Shown here in pieces: positions 1 to 12,800 of a DNA stretch of 64,000 nt. Location: positions 1,116,001 through 1,180,000 of the forward strand of contig NC_016132.3 in assembly GCF_000005505.3 (NCBI RefSeq), read 5' to 3'. Positions within the stretch are counted from its first letter, which is position 1, and the number at the start of each line of letters is the position of its first letter. The DNA is from Brachypodium distachyon. Lineage: Eukaryota > Streptophyta > Magnoliopsida > Poales > Poaceae. The position numbers were made by a program, and so were the translations under genes. The notes under the pieces were generated by a model. That model saw only the letters and a list, made by a program, of their open reading frames with translations. It searched no databases and had not been told where the DNA came from.

Positions 1-399
1 AGATTTAGCACGCGCAGAGTGTACCTTGTGTAGAAAATTGCTCTCGTATCGTAGATTCGTATGCATATCTCCGTCAGATCTGGTAGGTCCGTAGAAAATT
101 GCTCTAGTATCGTAGACGCCCTAAGAGCTATCGAGATTCAGATGGGGAACTGTTGTAGCGCGTGCGCGTGTTCATGGCGAACGGCGCCGGAATTGCCCTA
201 GCTAGGAGGGTGGGCGTCCGTGGGAGGCGCCGGATTTTCCTGTAGAAGAAGAGGCCGGAGAAGGCGGCGCCGGGAGAGGGTGCCGCTGGGCCGGGTCTGG
301 TGAGGAGATTTTAGGGTTTGGACTCTGGGCCGAAAAATTATAACTTTGTCTTGGTCGATCTATTCTGAATTTTACTTTCCGTTTTGTTTTCTGGGACAG
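1..399 (+). other. Intron 1 (3' part) of SINA-like gene 1
   Basis: The sequence aligns by eye with the first introns of the other SINA-like genes (14837-15604, 27363-27964, 37464-38040). It shares the GTAGAAAATTGCTCTCGTAT motif, here present twice (about 30-60 and 90-115), the TCAGATCTGG motif, and the GGGTTTGGACTCTGGGCCGAAAAATT block near 315-342. It ends in a pyrimidine-rich tract and CTGGGACAG acceptor at 391-399. The matching first exon (MG..K) must lie left of the window. Confidence 0.75.
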
Positions 400-987
400 G
401 AGGCCGACGACGCTACGAGTGATGTGGAGTCGACGGAGGAGGAGTGCTCATGCCCGGAGCCCGAATGCGCGTTCGAGGGCGGCCCAACGCCGGTGCTCGA
501 GCACTTGGAAGACGCCCACGCGCGGCCCATCGACGACGTGAAGTACGGTCAGCCATGGAACTTCATGCTGCCACTCTCCCGGCCATGGCACGTCGCCACC
601 GGGCTCGGGGAAGACGACGGCACCGGCTTCTTCGTCACACAGAAGGCGGCCGAGCCCGGCGGCGGCATGTCCACGGGCGCCGTGTCGCTGATCTGCGTCA
701 GGGATGCTGCCCGCACGGGGCCGCGGCCGCTGTACCGGTGCAAGATGACATTGGAGTCACTCAGAGGGGACAAGAAGAAGAAGAACAGGGTCACTACTCA
801 GGCCTCGGTCTGCGACAGGATGCACCTGGAGGTGCCTCAGGAGATGATGCTGGCTCGCGAAACGCTGGCGGTCAGCATCGAAATTGAGAAGTTTCTGCCT
901 GGTGCTGACACACATGGTGACAATGCAAGCGGGTCGGTGCCCAGGCCCAAGAGGACGAGGAAGCTGCCGGCTAGGCTTAAAAGCTGA
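400..987 (+). CDS. SINA/SIAH-like protein, RING-less, gene 1 (exon 2; exon 1 outside window)
   Basis: Exon 2 encodes about 195 residues beginning EADDATSDVE after the acceptor at 399 and ending at TGA 985-987. Visible in order: an acidic leader; a Cys-Cys-His-His half of a SIAH-type zinc finger (CPEPEC...HLEDAH); then the SINA substrate-binding (TRAF-like) domain with the family-typical YGQPWNF, PLSRPW and YRCKMTLESL stretches; and a basic tail RPKRTRKLPARL that could be a nuclear signal. SINA/SIAH proteins are RING E3 ubiquitin ligases that dimerise and bind substrates through this C-terminal domain. The RING and the first zinc finger are absent from this exon, so ligase activity of its own is unlikely. 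An adaptor or dominant-negative role is inference. The open frame runs back to 346 into the intron, but the acceptor and the paralogs support 400. Confidence 0.8.
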   Translation, partial: EADDATSDVESTEEECSCPEPECAFEGGPTPVLEHLEDAHARPIDDVKYGQPWNFMLPLSRPWHVATGLGEDDGTGFFVTQKAAEPGGGMSTGAVSLICVRDAARTGPRPLYRCKMTLESLRGDKKKKNRVTTQASVCDRMHLEVPQEMMLARETLAVSIEIEKFLPGADTHGDNASGSVPRPKRTRKLPARLKS

Positions 988-2305
988 GACTGGGTTTAGT
1001 AGCGAGACCCTTGTAATTTCTTTGCTTTGTTACCTAGCTAGGTTGCTGGCTTCTTTTAATAATTTTTCTTCCGACATATGAACCAAAGTGGACGGGAGGG
1101 ATCGAGCTTACCGAAACAAGATATTCCATTGTTGAACTTGTGATGAATTCGAAGTTAGATCGATCTTGGATCTTACAGATGCATGTAGGGACGAAGATCG
1201 AAGAGAATCCATGGAAATTTTAATTGAACAATTTTGTCGCAGGGATCGATCTTTTGCATGTTTTGGCTTATTACCGGTCAACTACCAGCTCTATGTCTTG
1301 CTTAGGTTTGATCATTTGACAAGATCAGCAATTTTCACGGTTGATTGTACTGCCGCCGGTTAGAAAACAATGGCTAAGGGACGACGCAACACTTTTACCA
1401 ATAAAAAAAATTTAGTTTCAATAAAATTTCAGTATGATATCAATTTCAAATTAATTGAGTATTTTTTGAAATATTATTCCGTTAACATACTGCATCATTA
1501 TTCCATTGGTATACGATTGAATTTCGTTGATATATAAGTGAAATTTTGTTAGTACTCTTGTTTCCCTCTTTCTTTTCTTTATCTCTGCACACTGGATGCT
1601 AGTAATGGGAAACGTCGCCCTTAACTCGAGGCAGCGAGCTGCTACAGTGATGAAGATGTCGCCGTAGGTCGCTAAGGACGGACGGGTCGCCGGAGATGGA
1701 GGACGGGAGGAGTCGCCCGTGGCAAAGCGAGCGATTAGTTTTTTATTTTATTTTTGTGGAAAAGGAAAAGCAGACGAGGTAAAAGAAACCAAAGTTCGGA
1801 GCAATGCGACGAGTGACGAGGGATTTGACAAGCCGACGAAAAGGGTAAAGGGATCGGAACCTTACGTAGTTTTTAGATAGGTACAGATTAAAGATGAGAG
1901 AACTGGATAATTTGAGTGGTTGTATTTTTCCATGGTTATATAAGCATTTAAGGATTAATTTAGTACTGTGATGTGCTTTCCCAAAAAAACTTCTAACCAC
2001 TTATGGATATAATCTCTCCGTCCCATATTAAGTGTCGAAATATTACATGTATCTAGATGCGTTGTAGTGTGTAGATATGTTCATATCTAGAAAAATTTGA
2101 GGCACTTGATATGGGCAGAGGGAGTATGTGTTAGCAAGGGTAGCAACAAAATCTTGAGACTAATCCGAACAAGCATCCACAATTTAACACATCCCATTTC
2201 AAAGAAAGAAATTAACTACATGTAGTTAGAATTTACTTTACAATTTTGAAAACAACAGTGACTGGTTGGTCCATTGGATCGAAATCTAACAGCAGGCCTA
2301 TAAAC
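988..2305. other. 3' flank of gene 1 and intergenic DNA
   Basis: No gene seen. 990-1560 matches the downstream blocks of the other units: a GTGATGAATT...GATCTTGGATCTTACA block near 1140-1180, then GATTGTACTGCCGCCGGTTAGAAAACA near 1340-1370 and an AT-rich ATTTCAATAAAATTT stretch. 1880-1990 resembles 41810-41940. The last bases before 2306 match 42110-42145. A Stowaway-like MITE lies at about 2014-2124. Confidence 0.6.
2014..2124. mobile_element. Stowaway-like MITE
   Basis: About 110 bp with inverted ends: CTCTCCGTCCCATATTAAGTG on the left and the complement of CACTTGATATGGGCAGAGGGAG on the right, followed by TA. The same family occurs at 63345-63456 (shared GTCGAAATATTACATGTATC). Such short elements are moved by Tc1/mariner transposases. 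Confidence 0.65.
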
Positions 2306-2680
2306 TGTTAGATCAAACGTAGTTCCTGCAACTTAGCGTGAGCCTTTACACGCAATCAAGCAAGGAAAAACTAGGATTTCAGTGGAGAGGTTTCCTGCCG
2401 CAATAACCTGCAGCGTTTTCTGTCTGCTTTTTTGATTTATATAGGCTTGCGCCTGACCCGCGTCCAACACGACATGAATCCACGTCCAATACCACGCTAC
2501 CCCAGATCATAGGCGATCTGAGTTTAAAACGGACTCAAAGAAAAGACCTAATGCAATACGGTTTGATTCCCGTACGCGACCTGGACTCAGGAGACCTTAT
2601 ACTACGGTGTCCTGATTACAATCGAAGACTCTAAAAACGAATTAAACAATTCTATGATGCACCGACTGCTTAGATCAACA
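2306..2680 (-). repeat. LTR of element C (3' LTR in element orientation)
   Basis: 375 bp, TGTTAGATCA...TAGATCAACA. It pairs with 7143-7517 and differs from it at about 6% of sites by eye. Confidence 0.93.
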
Positions 2681-2718
2681 ATCACCCCCCTAAGCTGCGT
2701 GTGCTTCACTTCTTGCAA

Positions 2719-5700
2719 TCATGCCGATCTTGTTCTCATCTCGAGAAATTTCATCCTTCCCAGTGGCTTTGTAAGGATGTCGGCCATCTGGTCTTCGGTT
2801 CTCACATATTCAACTTCTATCTTCCCATCTTCCACCTGCTCTCTTATATAATGAAACCGTGTTTCAATATGTTTACTTCTATCATGATGCACCGGATTCT
2901 TACACAAAGAGATTGTGGATTTGTTGTCAATCTTCAAGATTATCTTCCTTGGTTCACGATTGAGGAGATCACTGAGGAGACGCTCCAACCATACCCCTTG
3001 ACAAGCTGCGGACGCTGCTGCTATGTATTCGACTTCACAAGATGAAAGGGCAACTACCTTTTGCTTCTGCGACAACCAGCTGACAATGTTTCCATCAAAG
3101 AAAAATGCCACCCCAGTTGTGCTTTTACGATCATCGACATCTCCTGCCATATCACTGTCGCTAAACCCTTCCATCCGATCAGCTTCTTTCTTTCTTCTTG
3201 CATAGTAGCAGCCTTGATCAATTGGTCCCTGCACGTACCTCAATATGTGCTTCACCGCATTCATGTGTTCTGCAGTTGGGGATTCCATGAAGCGACTCAC
3301 AATGCCAACGGCATAGGCCAAATCTGGCCTAGTATTCACCAAATATCTCAAGCTACCAACAAGGCTCCTGTACATGGTTTGATCAACCAATGGTGAATCG
3401 CTTTGCTTACTTAATTTCAGCTTGGCTTCCATCGGTGCTTGTGTGGAGTTGCAATCTTCCATGCCTGACACTTCAAGAATTTTTCTAGCATAAGCTTCTT
3501 GTCCAATGAATATTCCTCCTGGTACTTGTAACACTTCAATACCAAGATAATAGCTGAGCAGCCGCCCCAAGTCACTCATACTAAATAAATCCTTCATCTG
3601 TTTCTTAAACTTTGCAATCTCCACCTCGCTTGCCCCTGTGATCACAAGATCATCCACATATACACCCACAAGTAGACGAGTTTTCCCTTCTCCTCTTTTA
3701 TACACAGCATGTTCAAGCTGACTTCTCTCAAAACCTATTGACAACAATGTTTTGTCCAATTTGGCATTCCATGCCCGTGGGGCTTGACGAAGTCCATATA
3801 GTGCTTTGTGCAACCTGTACACCTTATGCTCGCTGCCATCTTCAACAAATCCAGGAGGTTGGCTCACATAAACTTCTTCTTGCAATTCACCATTCAAAAA
3901 TGCAGATTTCACATCCATGTAATGCAACTTCCAACCCTCATGTGCAGCTAGAGCAATCAACAATAGCACGGTTTCCATCCTCGCAACTGGAGCAAATAGT
4001 TCATCAAAATCAATGCCTTGTTTCTGGACATAACCTTTAGCAACCAAACGTGCTTTATACTTCACCAAGTTTCCTTCTGAGTCCTTTTTTACTTTAAAGA
4101 CCCACTTAAGCCCAATAGCTTGATGCCCAGCAGGAAGTGTCACCAAACTCCAAGTCTTGTTCTCTCGAATTGAGTTCATCTCTTCAGACATGGCCTGCTG
4201 CCAGCATGCCTCCGATTCTGCATCTTCAAATGTCGCTGGTTCCTCAGCCTCGAGGAGACAACGACGGCCTTTCAGTGGCCTGCGTCTAGCCGGTTTTGCA
4301 GTTACCGGTTTGGTCCTCTTGTAAATATCCTTCAGAGGTCGAAGACGTTCAGGAGTTGATCGTCGAACACGTACTGGAGGCGCTGAGGCCTCCACTTCAT
4401 CGTCGGAGTCACTGGACGTGCCATCATCTGCTCCTTACATGGCACGCTCCTCAGCTTCTCTCCTTGCCGCTGCAGCTTTTTCTGCCGCGGCAGATTTACT
4501 TCCTGCCGCGGTAGAGGCTTCTCCTGCCTCACTTCCTGCGGCGGTAGACACCTTGCTTCCTCACTGATTCTCCCTGAATCCTCCCGTCCGGGTGCTGTGC
4601 TTTGCACCGACGGTGTGGGAGGCGCCTCTTGATCGTTGTTGTGGTCATGATTATGACCAGCATCATGACCTGCATCAACAACACGATCATAGGTAATATG
4701 AAATACTTCATCATACCTTACTTGGTTTGGATCATCGATCGCATCCCAGTTCCACTTCTTGTTTTCTTCAAATATCACATCACGAGAGACGACCACCTTC
4801 TTTGTCATAGGATTATATACTCGATATGCCTTCGAGTTGGTCTCGTACCCGATCATCACCATCGGTGTACTTCTATCGTCAAGCTTCGCGACATGTCCAG
4901 TCATGGTCTTCACATGCGCAATACTGCCGAACGTGCAAAGATGTCCCACTTCAGGTTTTCTTCCGCACCAAGCTTCATAAGGGGTCATGCCGTTCACACT
5001 CTTGGTTGGCGATCTGTTCAGCAAGTACACGGCCGTTGATACGGCCTCGCCCCAGAAACGTCCCGGTAAGTCTTTACTCTTCAACATACTCCGGGCCATG
5101 GCGACAATAGTTTGATTTCTTCTTTCTACCACGCCGTTTTGTTGGGGCAAATAAGGCGCTGTGAGATACCTCTTAATTCCATGCGCTTCGCAGTAAGCAT
5201 TGAACTCATTTGAAGTGAATTCAACCCCCCCCCCCCGATCCGTTCGGAAGGCTTTTACTTTTGCTTCTGCTTCAACTTCTGCTGCTTTCTTGATTCTTTT
5301 AAACGCTTCCAAGGCTTGGTCCTTGCTCGTCAGTAAGGCCAACCACATGTATCTGCTAAAATCATCAACAACCAGCAGAAAGTATCTATTGCCTGCTGCC
5401 GTAGGTGGAGAGATGGGACCGCAAAGATCGCCATGTATCATCTCAAGCACCTTAATAGCACGGTAGCTGGACTCTCGTGGGAACGGTGCACGCATCTGCT
5501 TTCCCACAAGACACACATCGCATATCTGCTCCACATGTTCAATATATGGGAGCCCTCGGACCATATCCTTCTGACCGAGTTGACGAAGAGCATGAAAATT
5601 CAAGTGCCCGTATCGTGCATGCCACTTCCATGCTTCTTCTTCTATCTTTGCGATGAGACACACCGGATCACAGTGCTCCAAATTCAGTACATAGAGCCGG

Positions 5701-7098
5701 TTCTTGGCCCGCCTAACACGAACCAGCAACTGTCTTTGACGGTCATAGACAAGCATGTCTCCATCTTCAAGTACTATCTTGCATCCCCTCTCCGTGAGTT
5801 GACCAAGACTAATTATGTTGCTTGTCAGTCGGGGAATATAGTAAACATCTGTCAATGCCTTGTGTTCTCCCGTCTTCGTCTCAAACAACACCGTGCCCCG
5901 TCCACAGATTCGCACCATGGTTCCATCACCAAACTTCACCGTTCCACCAACGCCGGTGTTCAACTCTGAAAATTGAGCTCGACAGCCAGTCATGTGATTG
6001 CTAGCGCCCGAGTCTAGATACCAAGAATTGGCATCGTTCTTCACCCGATCCTTCCGATGAAGATGTACTTTCTTTTCCACAAGCTTCACCGTTTCTGTCA
6101 CAAACTGCTGTTCCGGCACGTACTGTGCGGACGCGCGCTGCTGTACATCCTCCTGCAGCTCACAAATCTCAAGCATCAGAAGTGCAGGTTCATCATCATG
6201 ATCTTCCCTTGCATATACGCTGTTTCTTTCGGCGGTTTTCTGCACTCTGACTTGAAGTGGCCGTAGATGCCACAATTGTGGCACCTAATCCTCTTTCGAT
6301 CAAATTTTGGTTTAGGTTTTGTGGAGTTGTTTTCCTGGGCGCCTTGGCCCTTCTTTGCCTCTGCTGTTCCAGGGCGCTTCTCCTTCTTTACTCCACTTCC
6401 AGATCCTCCGGCTTCAACTTGCTTGGACTTGCTATTCATGCTCATCCATTGAGCTTTCGTGAGCATGAGCTGCTCACTTTCCTTCGCGTCGCCGAGGCAG
6501 ACACCAACCCGTTCGTCGTGTGCTTTAAATCTACCAACGAGATCTTCCATCGTGAGTGTTTTGAGGTCAACACACTGCTCAATCGACGGACTATATGGAT
6601 GTAACGAGGAGGTGCTGCCCGCAGGAAACGCCGCACCAGTGAAGCATCCTCGATCTTTTCCCCCAATTCACGTATGGAAGTTACTAGGGTTGCCACTCTC
6701 GCGGCGAATCCGTCGACCGTCTCGCTATCATTCATCTTCAAGCTTTCATAGTGCCTCATAAGCGTTTGCAGATTTGCCTCTCTGACACGCTCATGGCCTT
6801 GATGCAACGTCTTGATTGTTGCGCAAGCTTCTTTGGCTGAGCCTTTTCCGGCCAGGTGACCAAGTACATCTCTCGGTACCGCCGAGTAGATCGCGGACAG
6901 CGCCTGACGATCCTTCCGGTACTGGGCTCCGCCCTTGGTATACAGTGGACCGCCCGGGTCGACTGCATCCCAGAGCTCTTGCGCCTCCAATGCGCAGGTC
7001 ATCTTCATCACCCACATGGCATAGTCACTGCGATCTAGGCGAGGGTAAGTCGCCGACGTCGATTCCTTTGACGCGCCTCCTGCTGCACCATCCGTCAT
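2719..7098 (-). pseudogene. Degenerate gag-pol of copia element C
   Basis: Gag starts at 7098 (MTDGAAGG) and runs in frame to about 6600, where the frame shifts. It resumes with a CCHC zinc knuckle (CHNCGIYGHFKSEC, about 6240-6280) and shifts again near 6205. Protease (DTGA, here DSGASNHMTG), the integrase zinc finger and core (FRTDRGG...NGVVERRNQ) follow in a frame ending at 4332. The integrase-RT linker is frame-shifted near 4560 and a TAA lies in the RT frame at 4435-4437. RT (YVDD) and RNase H (DSDMAGD) remain open down to 2719. A run of 12 C at 5225-5236 lies within the integrase core coding region and adds residues there. This copy cannot make one polyprotein. Confidence 0.88.
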
Positions 7099-7142
7099 GA
7101 TCAGCCGATTCCTGGAGATCAAAACGAAGCTCTGATACCACT

Positions 7143-7517
7143 TGTTAGATCAGACGTAGTTCCTACAACTTAGCGTGAGCCTTTACACGCAATCAAGCAA
7201 GGAAAAACTAGGGTTTTGGTGGAGAGGATTCCTGCCGCAATAACCTGCAGCGTTTTCTGTTTGCTTCTTTGATTTATATAGGCTTGCGCCTGACCCGCAT
7301 CCAAGACAGCGTGAATCCACGTCCAACACGATGCTAGCCCAGATCACAATCGATCTGAGTTTAAAACGGACTCAAAGAAAAGACCTAATGCAATACGGTT
7401 TGATTCCCGTAAGCGACCTGGACTCAGGAGACCTTATACTACGGTGTCCTGATTACAATCGAAGACTCTAAAAGCGAATTAAACAATTCTATGATGCACC
7501 GGCTGCTTAGATCAACA
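7143..7517 (-). repeat. LTR of element C (5' LTR in element orientation)
   Basis: 375 bp, same termini as 2306-2680. It lies next to the primer-binding site at 7129-7140. Confidence 0.93.
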
Positions 7518-8810
7518 TAAACCCGTCTTTCTTCTCCCTTCAAACTTCCACTCGTCTTCTTACTTCCCGCTCCCACCATATGTCCTCCCTCCTCCCCTCC
7601 GCCACTATCGTCAACCCGTCGTTGTTGGCGCACCGATGTGGAGCTTGATGCTGATCAGCGCGCCGCCAGTGACGTGGACCGCTCGTGTGGCCGGGCAGCG
7701 CCCAGATGCACGGCGACGTTAGGACGCTGGAGTAGGACCCCGGGTAGGGATGCCATCGCATACCAGGCGGTGCACGGCGGGGTGGGGTAGCTGTGTCCCA
7801 CGGAAATAGCCTGACAGACACTGGATCCAAAGAAGACCTGCCCAGATCTGGCCATGGAGCACCAGACGAGGACGAGCTCGAGCAGTGGATGCCGGATCTG
7901 GATCCTGCACCAAGACAGAGGAGCAAGGACCCCGCTGCCATGACTTCCCCGGCGATTCGCATTGGAAATGGAGCAGGAGCCCCGTCGCCACCCTCCTGGT
8001 TTCTTGCACGGTTGCCAGCAGCCTTCTCCCGGGGCGCCAAGGGGAAACCAGTGGAGGGAGGCGGCGCTAGGTTTGAACCCTAGTCGCCCTCGGGACAATG
8101 ACGCAAGACCGTACTATCTAAACTTAGTAAGATTTAATTGCATTGGCATTAGTCTCACCAATACATTGGTTGCAGATCTCAGAGAGTGCAGCCAGTCATG
8201 GTAGATGCTGGGATATACTTGGCTGGGAGGTCCAAATGTTGGAGGTCTAGTCCCTCATTTACTTGATGTGGTGTTGAAACGCGGGTAAGTGGGTGGACAG
8301 TTGTAGGAAAAGATGGGGTTACGGACAACAATATTTCAATTCATTAACATATATCATCATTATTCCATTGGTATATCATTGAAATTTCGTTGATATATAA
8401 GTGAAATCTTGATAATTTTGGCTTATGACCGGCTCTTCAGCTCTATGCCTTGACTTGCTTAGATAGATCATTAACAATATCGACAATTTGATGGTTGATT
8501 GTACCTGATCGATCCTGCCAGTTAGAAAAATATTGTTGAGGGACGCAACATTTTTATCGGCTCTAGTAGATACTGGACCTTAAAATTTCAATATCAATAA
8601 AATTAAGTTCAAAATGGCATATCAATTGACTATTTTTTTTTGAGTATTCCGTAACATATCATTCTTCCATTGATTTATCATTGAATTTTGCTGATATACA
8701 AATGAGGGTTTCATTGGAATATATTACTTCATTGATATTTAAAAAAATATAATTACTATTTTATTAATAGATATGTGTGCCTGGCTGATCAGTAGGCACC
8801 TGCCGGAGGC
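7518..8810. other. Unit flank with GC-rich island
   Basis: 7523-7612 matches 42150-42240 of the gene 5 unit. From about 7612 to 8100 the sequence turns GC-rich and has no counterpart there; overlapping open frames on both strands show no recognisable motif. After 8110 it again matches unit flank (compare 21940-22030 and 22500-22860). I see no supportable gene. Confidence 0.45.
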
Positions 8811-9098
8811 CCTTTTTTTTCACAGTAAAGCGAGCTAGCTTTATTACTTGGAGAATATGGAATTACACTCTTTGTTCAGCAGAGCTGAGATCTCCGGCAG
8901 GGTTTGAAGAACCAACTCAGTTGATCTAATTCCCATTCCAAATTTAACGAGTTCATGGTCTACCCCTATTACATGGTGCACCTGCACATTTGGATACATG
9001 TTAACCTGGTCCTGATTTCCTCAATGACCGAAGCCCATATTGATAGCGGTGATAACTCGCTAGACATCATTTCGTCGGATTAGTAAGTCTCCCGGGGC
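8811..9098 (-). mobile_element. LINE remnant, 3' end (minus strand)
   Basis: Read on the minus strand it ends in ...GCTTTACTGTGAAAAAAAAGGG. It shares the AGAGCTGAGATCTCC...GGTTTGAAGAACC block with 22885-23000 and 44105-44225. It also has a short piece (9050-9098) matching 26650-26700, with the interior deleted. No coding capacity is left. Confidence 0.5.
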
Positions 9099-9103
9099 AG
9101 CTT

Positions 9104-9360
9104 GCCCTGCCGTTTATTCCCTTGCTTATATATAAGTTTACAACAGAGACGACCGCGCCCAACACGACAGGCCGAAGCCGTGTCCAACTCGACGCCATCC
9201 CAATCGAATTACTAGCTCGGATAGCTAGGTTGACATACTATGACTCAACCTCAACAGCCACAACAACCGCTGGCTGACCACGGCTCAACTCGGAAACAAA
9301 TTCCTTCTACTAATGCTAAATAGAAATGATTCAAACGATTACAAACAGCTTTAGCTAACA
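9104..9360 (-). repeat. Partial LTR related to element E
   Basis: The stretch CTGCCGTTTATTCCCTTGCTTATA ... GACGACCGCGCCCAACACGAC ... CAGCTTTAGCTAACA follows the 3' part of the E LTRs (52375-52619). The other part is missing. A paralogous copy with the same truncation is at 26704-26957, so the insertion predates duplication of the unit. Confidence 0.7.
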
Positions 9361-9538
9361 TCCCCCAACAATTGGCCATCCCTCTATACCTAGGGAGATC
9401 ATATGTTCTCAGGCAACAGTGAGCACCACCACGACGAATCAACCTCCAAGCAAAAGGGTCAACCTCGGCTTTGCTTTTGTTGCCGCTCCCGCACCTGACT
9501 GTCACTTCCCTACCGTAAGAAACTGTTAACCCCAAGGT
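9361..9538 (+). promoter_or_regulatory. Conserved upstream block of SINA-like gene 2
   Basis: CCCCAACAATTGGCCATCCC, then TACCTAGGGAGATCATATGTTC and a GTGAGCACCACCACGA stretch, recur upstream of gene 3 (26958-27141) and, in part, gene 5 (42430-42560). The block is cut off from its gene by element D. A promoter or leader role is inferred from conservation and position only. Confidence 0.5.
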
Positions 9539-9868
9539 TGTCAGCTCCGACTACTCACTCGAGGAAGAAGAACACACGCGAGTACTGGACACAGAGATTT
9601 TTGTGCAGCAAACTCCTTGCTGCTTTTCGGTTCTCTTCCTTTTATTCCAGCGATAACAGAAAACGAGATAAACTCGCAACAACCACGACGTGATCCCTGC
9701 CATCCCAAGGATCGGGTAGTTGGGCATCTCAACGGCCTAATGCCAGAAGCTAAACGCACGGCACACACATCAGACGTGGGCTCGTGCCTAACTGAATATT
9801 GAAACAGTAAACGACAAAGTAAACAGCTAGGCTAGTGCTACTGCTACTGCGACTAAGTTTATTCAACA
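9539..9868 (-). repeat. LTR of element D (3' LTR in element orientation)
   Basis: 330 bp, four differences by eye from 14206-14535. Confidence 0.94.
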
Positions 9869-9883
9869 ATTCTCCCCCATAAA

Positions 9884-12800
9884 CTAGTTGCTGGCCAAAT
9901 CCATGACCCCAGTTCTCCTTCGCAGCTCCTGGAACTTCACCTTGGCAAGTGACTTGGTCAGGATGTCTGCTAGTTGATCCTCAGTGCCAATGGACTCAAC
10001 TGAGATTCTGCCATCATCAACACATTCTCGTATGAAATGAAAACGTGTCTCAATATGCTTACTCCGATCATGGAAGACTGGATTCTTGCATAACTGGATG
10101 GCAGACTTGTTGTCAATGTAGACGGTGGCGACGCCTGATTTCTCATCGAGCAATTCGCCAAGGAGTCGACCGATCCAGACGCCCTGGCACGCCGCTGTAG
10201 TTGCTGCAATGTACTCCGCCTCACAGGACGAGAGAGCTACCACTTTTTGCTTCTGCGACTGCCAGGTGATCGAATTCCCTCCAAGCATGAACAGGACACC
10301 GGTGGTGCTTTTTCTGTCATCAACATCACCCGCCATGTCCGAGTCACTATAGCCTGTCAGGTTGTTGCCGGTTGCACTGAAACTGAACACACAGCCATAA
10401 CTCCTTGTGCCGGCGATGTACCTCAACAAGTGCTTGACGGCGCCATAGTGCTCTGTAGTAGGATGCTCCATAAAACGGCTCACGTACCCCACGGCGAATG
10501 CAATGTCAGGCCGCGTGTGCACGAGATACCGCAAGCTGCCCACAATACTCCGGTACAGAGTTGCATCTGTCGGAGGATTCAGACTAACCTTGCTGAGTTT
10601 CAGTCTGTGCTCCATGGGAACGTGGACAGGGTTGCAGTTCCCCATCCCTGCCTTCTCCAGAAGCTTGGTGGCATAGCCGGACTGGCAGAGCGTGATTCGG
10701 CCTGGGGTCTGCTTCACCTCGATGCCAAGGTAGTATGTCAGACGCCCCAAGTCGCTCATCTTGAAAGAGCTCTGCATCTGCTGCTTGAAGTTCTGAATGC
10801 CTTGCTGTGATGCACCGCAGACGATCAGATCATCCACATAAACCCCGAGCAGAAGCTGATCTTCACCTGAGCCGCGCACATAGATCGCATGCTCCGACGG
10901 GCAGCGCTGAAACCCAAGCGACAGCAGTGTGCAGTCCAGCTTGGCATTCCAGGCTCTTGGAGCTTGCCGCAGGCCATATAGCGCCTTCCGCAGCCTGAGC
11001 ACCTTGTCTGGCGCTGCCTTGTCCACAAAGCCGATGGGCTGCACCACATACACCTCTTCCTTGAGATCGCCGTTGAGGAAAGCTGACTTGACATCAAGAT
11101 GATGCATTTCAAGCTTCAGCTGCACCGCCAACGCCATGAGCACACGCACTGAATCAAGTCGTGCCACCGGCGCGAACACCTCGTCAAAATCCACACCGGC
11201 ACGCTGGACATATCCCTTCGCCACGAGACGGGCCTTATGCTTGACCACATCCCCAGCGGCATTCTTCTTTAGCTTATACACCCACTTGAGCCCAATTGGC
11301 CGATGACCTGCGGGCAAATCAACAAGCTGCCAGGTACCATTTTCTTCGATGGATTTGATCTCGTCCAGCATAGCTGCGCGCCAACCATGATGTGGCTCAG
11401 CCTCAGCAAACGTCGTGGGCTCCTCCGACGCAGCAAGGTTCAGCTCGTGGTCGAGGTCGGCGTGCACGTTGTCCAGCAGACGGTACCGGCATGCTGGAGG
11501 ATCGCCATCAGCAGACGTGGGCGTGACACCAGCCGGCGGCGACATGAACATGGGCGCTGGTGAGGCTGGTGTAGACGGTTCAGGCGACGAAGCCGAGGAC
11601 GATGGAGTGGCAGGGCGTGGTGGCGAGGGCGGTGTCGGTGGCATGCCGATGCCCTTCGTCGGTGCTGGAGCAGCAATGCCGCTGCTGGGGGACGTGTCCG
11701 TGGAGAACTCCACGGTCAGTTCGCCCTGGCGGGCGACGTCGTCGGTACCAGCCCAGTTCTAGCTCGCCGCCTCGTCGAAGACCACATCTCGCGTCACGTG
11801 CACCCGGCGAGACACCGGGTCATACACCTTGTATGCCTTGCTGCCGGACTCGTAGCCGATGAAGACCATGCGACTGCTCTGATCGTCCAGCTTCTTGAGG
11901 TGGGGCTTGGCGCTGCGGACATGAGCAACACAACCGAAAACACGTAGGTGTTCGACTGTAGGTGCCTTACCGTGCCAGGCTTCGTATGGCGTGATGCCAT
12001 CCACGGCGCGCGTGTAGGAGCGGTTCAGCACGTAGACGGCCGTCGTGACCGCCTCCCCCCAAAATGAATTCGGCATGTTCCTCGCCTTGAGCATGCTCCG
12101 CGCCATGGAGACCACCGTCTGATTCCGGCGCTCAACCACACCGTTCTGCTGCGGCGTGTACGGGGCGGAGTGGTGGCGCTTGATGCCGGCGTCGGCGCAG
12201 TAGTCGTTGAAGGCGTTCGACGTGAACTCGCCTCCGTTGTCCGTGCACAGCACCCGGAGCCTGCACCCGCTCTCCAGCTCGGCGGCGGCCTTGACGCGGC
12301 GGATGCCCGCCTCAGACTCATCCTTTGCGGTGAGAAGAACAAGCCACATGTACCTGCTAACATCATCGATGAGCAGCAGGAAATAGCGGCGTCCTCCCGG
12401 AGTTGGCGGCGAGATCGGGCCGCACAGGTCGGCGTGCACCAGCTCGAGCCGCTCCGTGGCGCGGAACTTCCCCACCTGAGGGAATGGCGAGCGGCACTGC
12501 TTGCCGGCTAGACACGCGTCGCACAGCTGATTAACATGCTTGATGTGGGGAAGCCCGCGCACCATGCCACTGCTGGACATCTTCTGCAGCGCACCAAAGT
12601 GCTGATGCCCTAACCTCTCGTGCCAGAGCCATCCAGCATCCCCGTTGCGTGCCGAGAGGCACACCGGCATCACAATCTGCAGGGACACGCGATACAGGCG
12701 GTTTGGCAGACGTGGGACCTGTGCAATGAGCTGCTCGCGCCGATCACGGATAGTCATGATGCCCGACCGGATCGCCGTCGGGCAGCCGTTCTCGTCTAGC

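Larger units (their letters stand above)
2306..7517 (-). mobile_element. Ty1-copia LTR retrotransposon C (full length, decayed)
   Basis: 5212 bp. LTRs of 375 bp begin TG and end CA; the target duplication TAAAC is at 2301-2305 and 7518-7522. On the minus strand the primer site TGGTATCAGAGC is at 7129-7140 and a G-rich polypurine tract abuts the LTR at about 2681-2695. By eye the LTRs differ at about 23 of 375 sites, so the copy is fairly old. Domain order gag, protease, integrase, RT, RNase H is that of copia. An empty site is visible in the paralogous unit at about 42145. Confidence 0.95.

Noticed and set aside
444..887. Open frames overlapping gene 1 in other frames and strand
   Set aside because: Shadows of a GC-rich exon; arginine/alanine-rich with no motif, while the gene 1 frame aligns with five paralogs.
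7540..8098. Overlapping minus-strand and plus-strand frames of 96-166 codons
   Set aside because: Several frames of one GC-rich stretch are open at once and none shows a domain.
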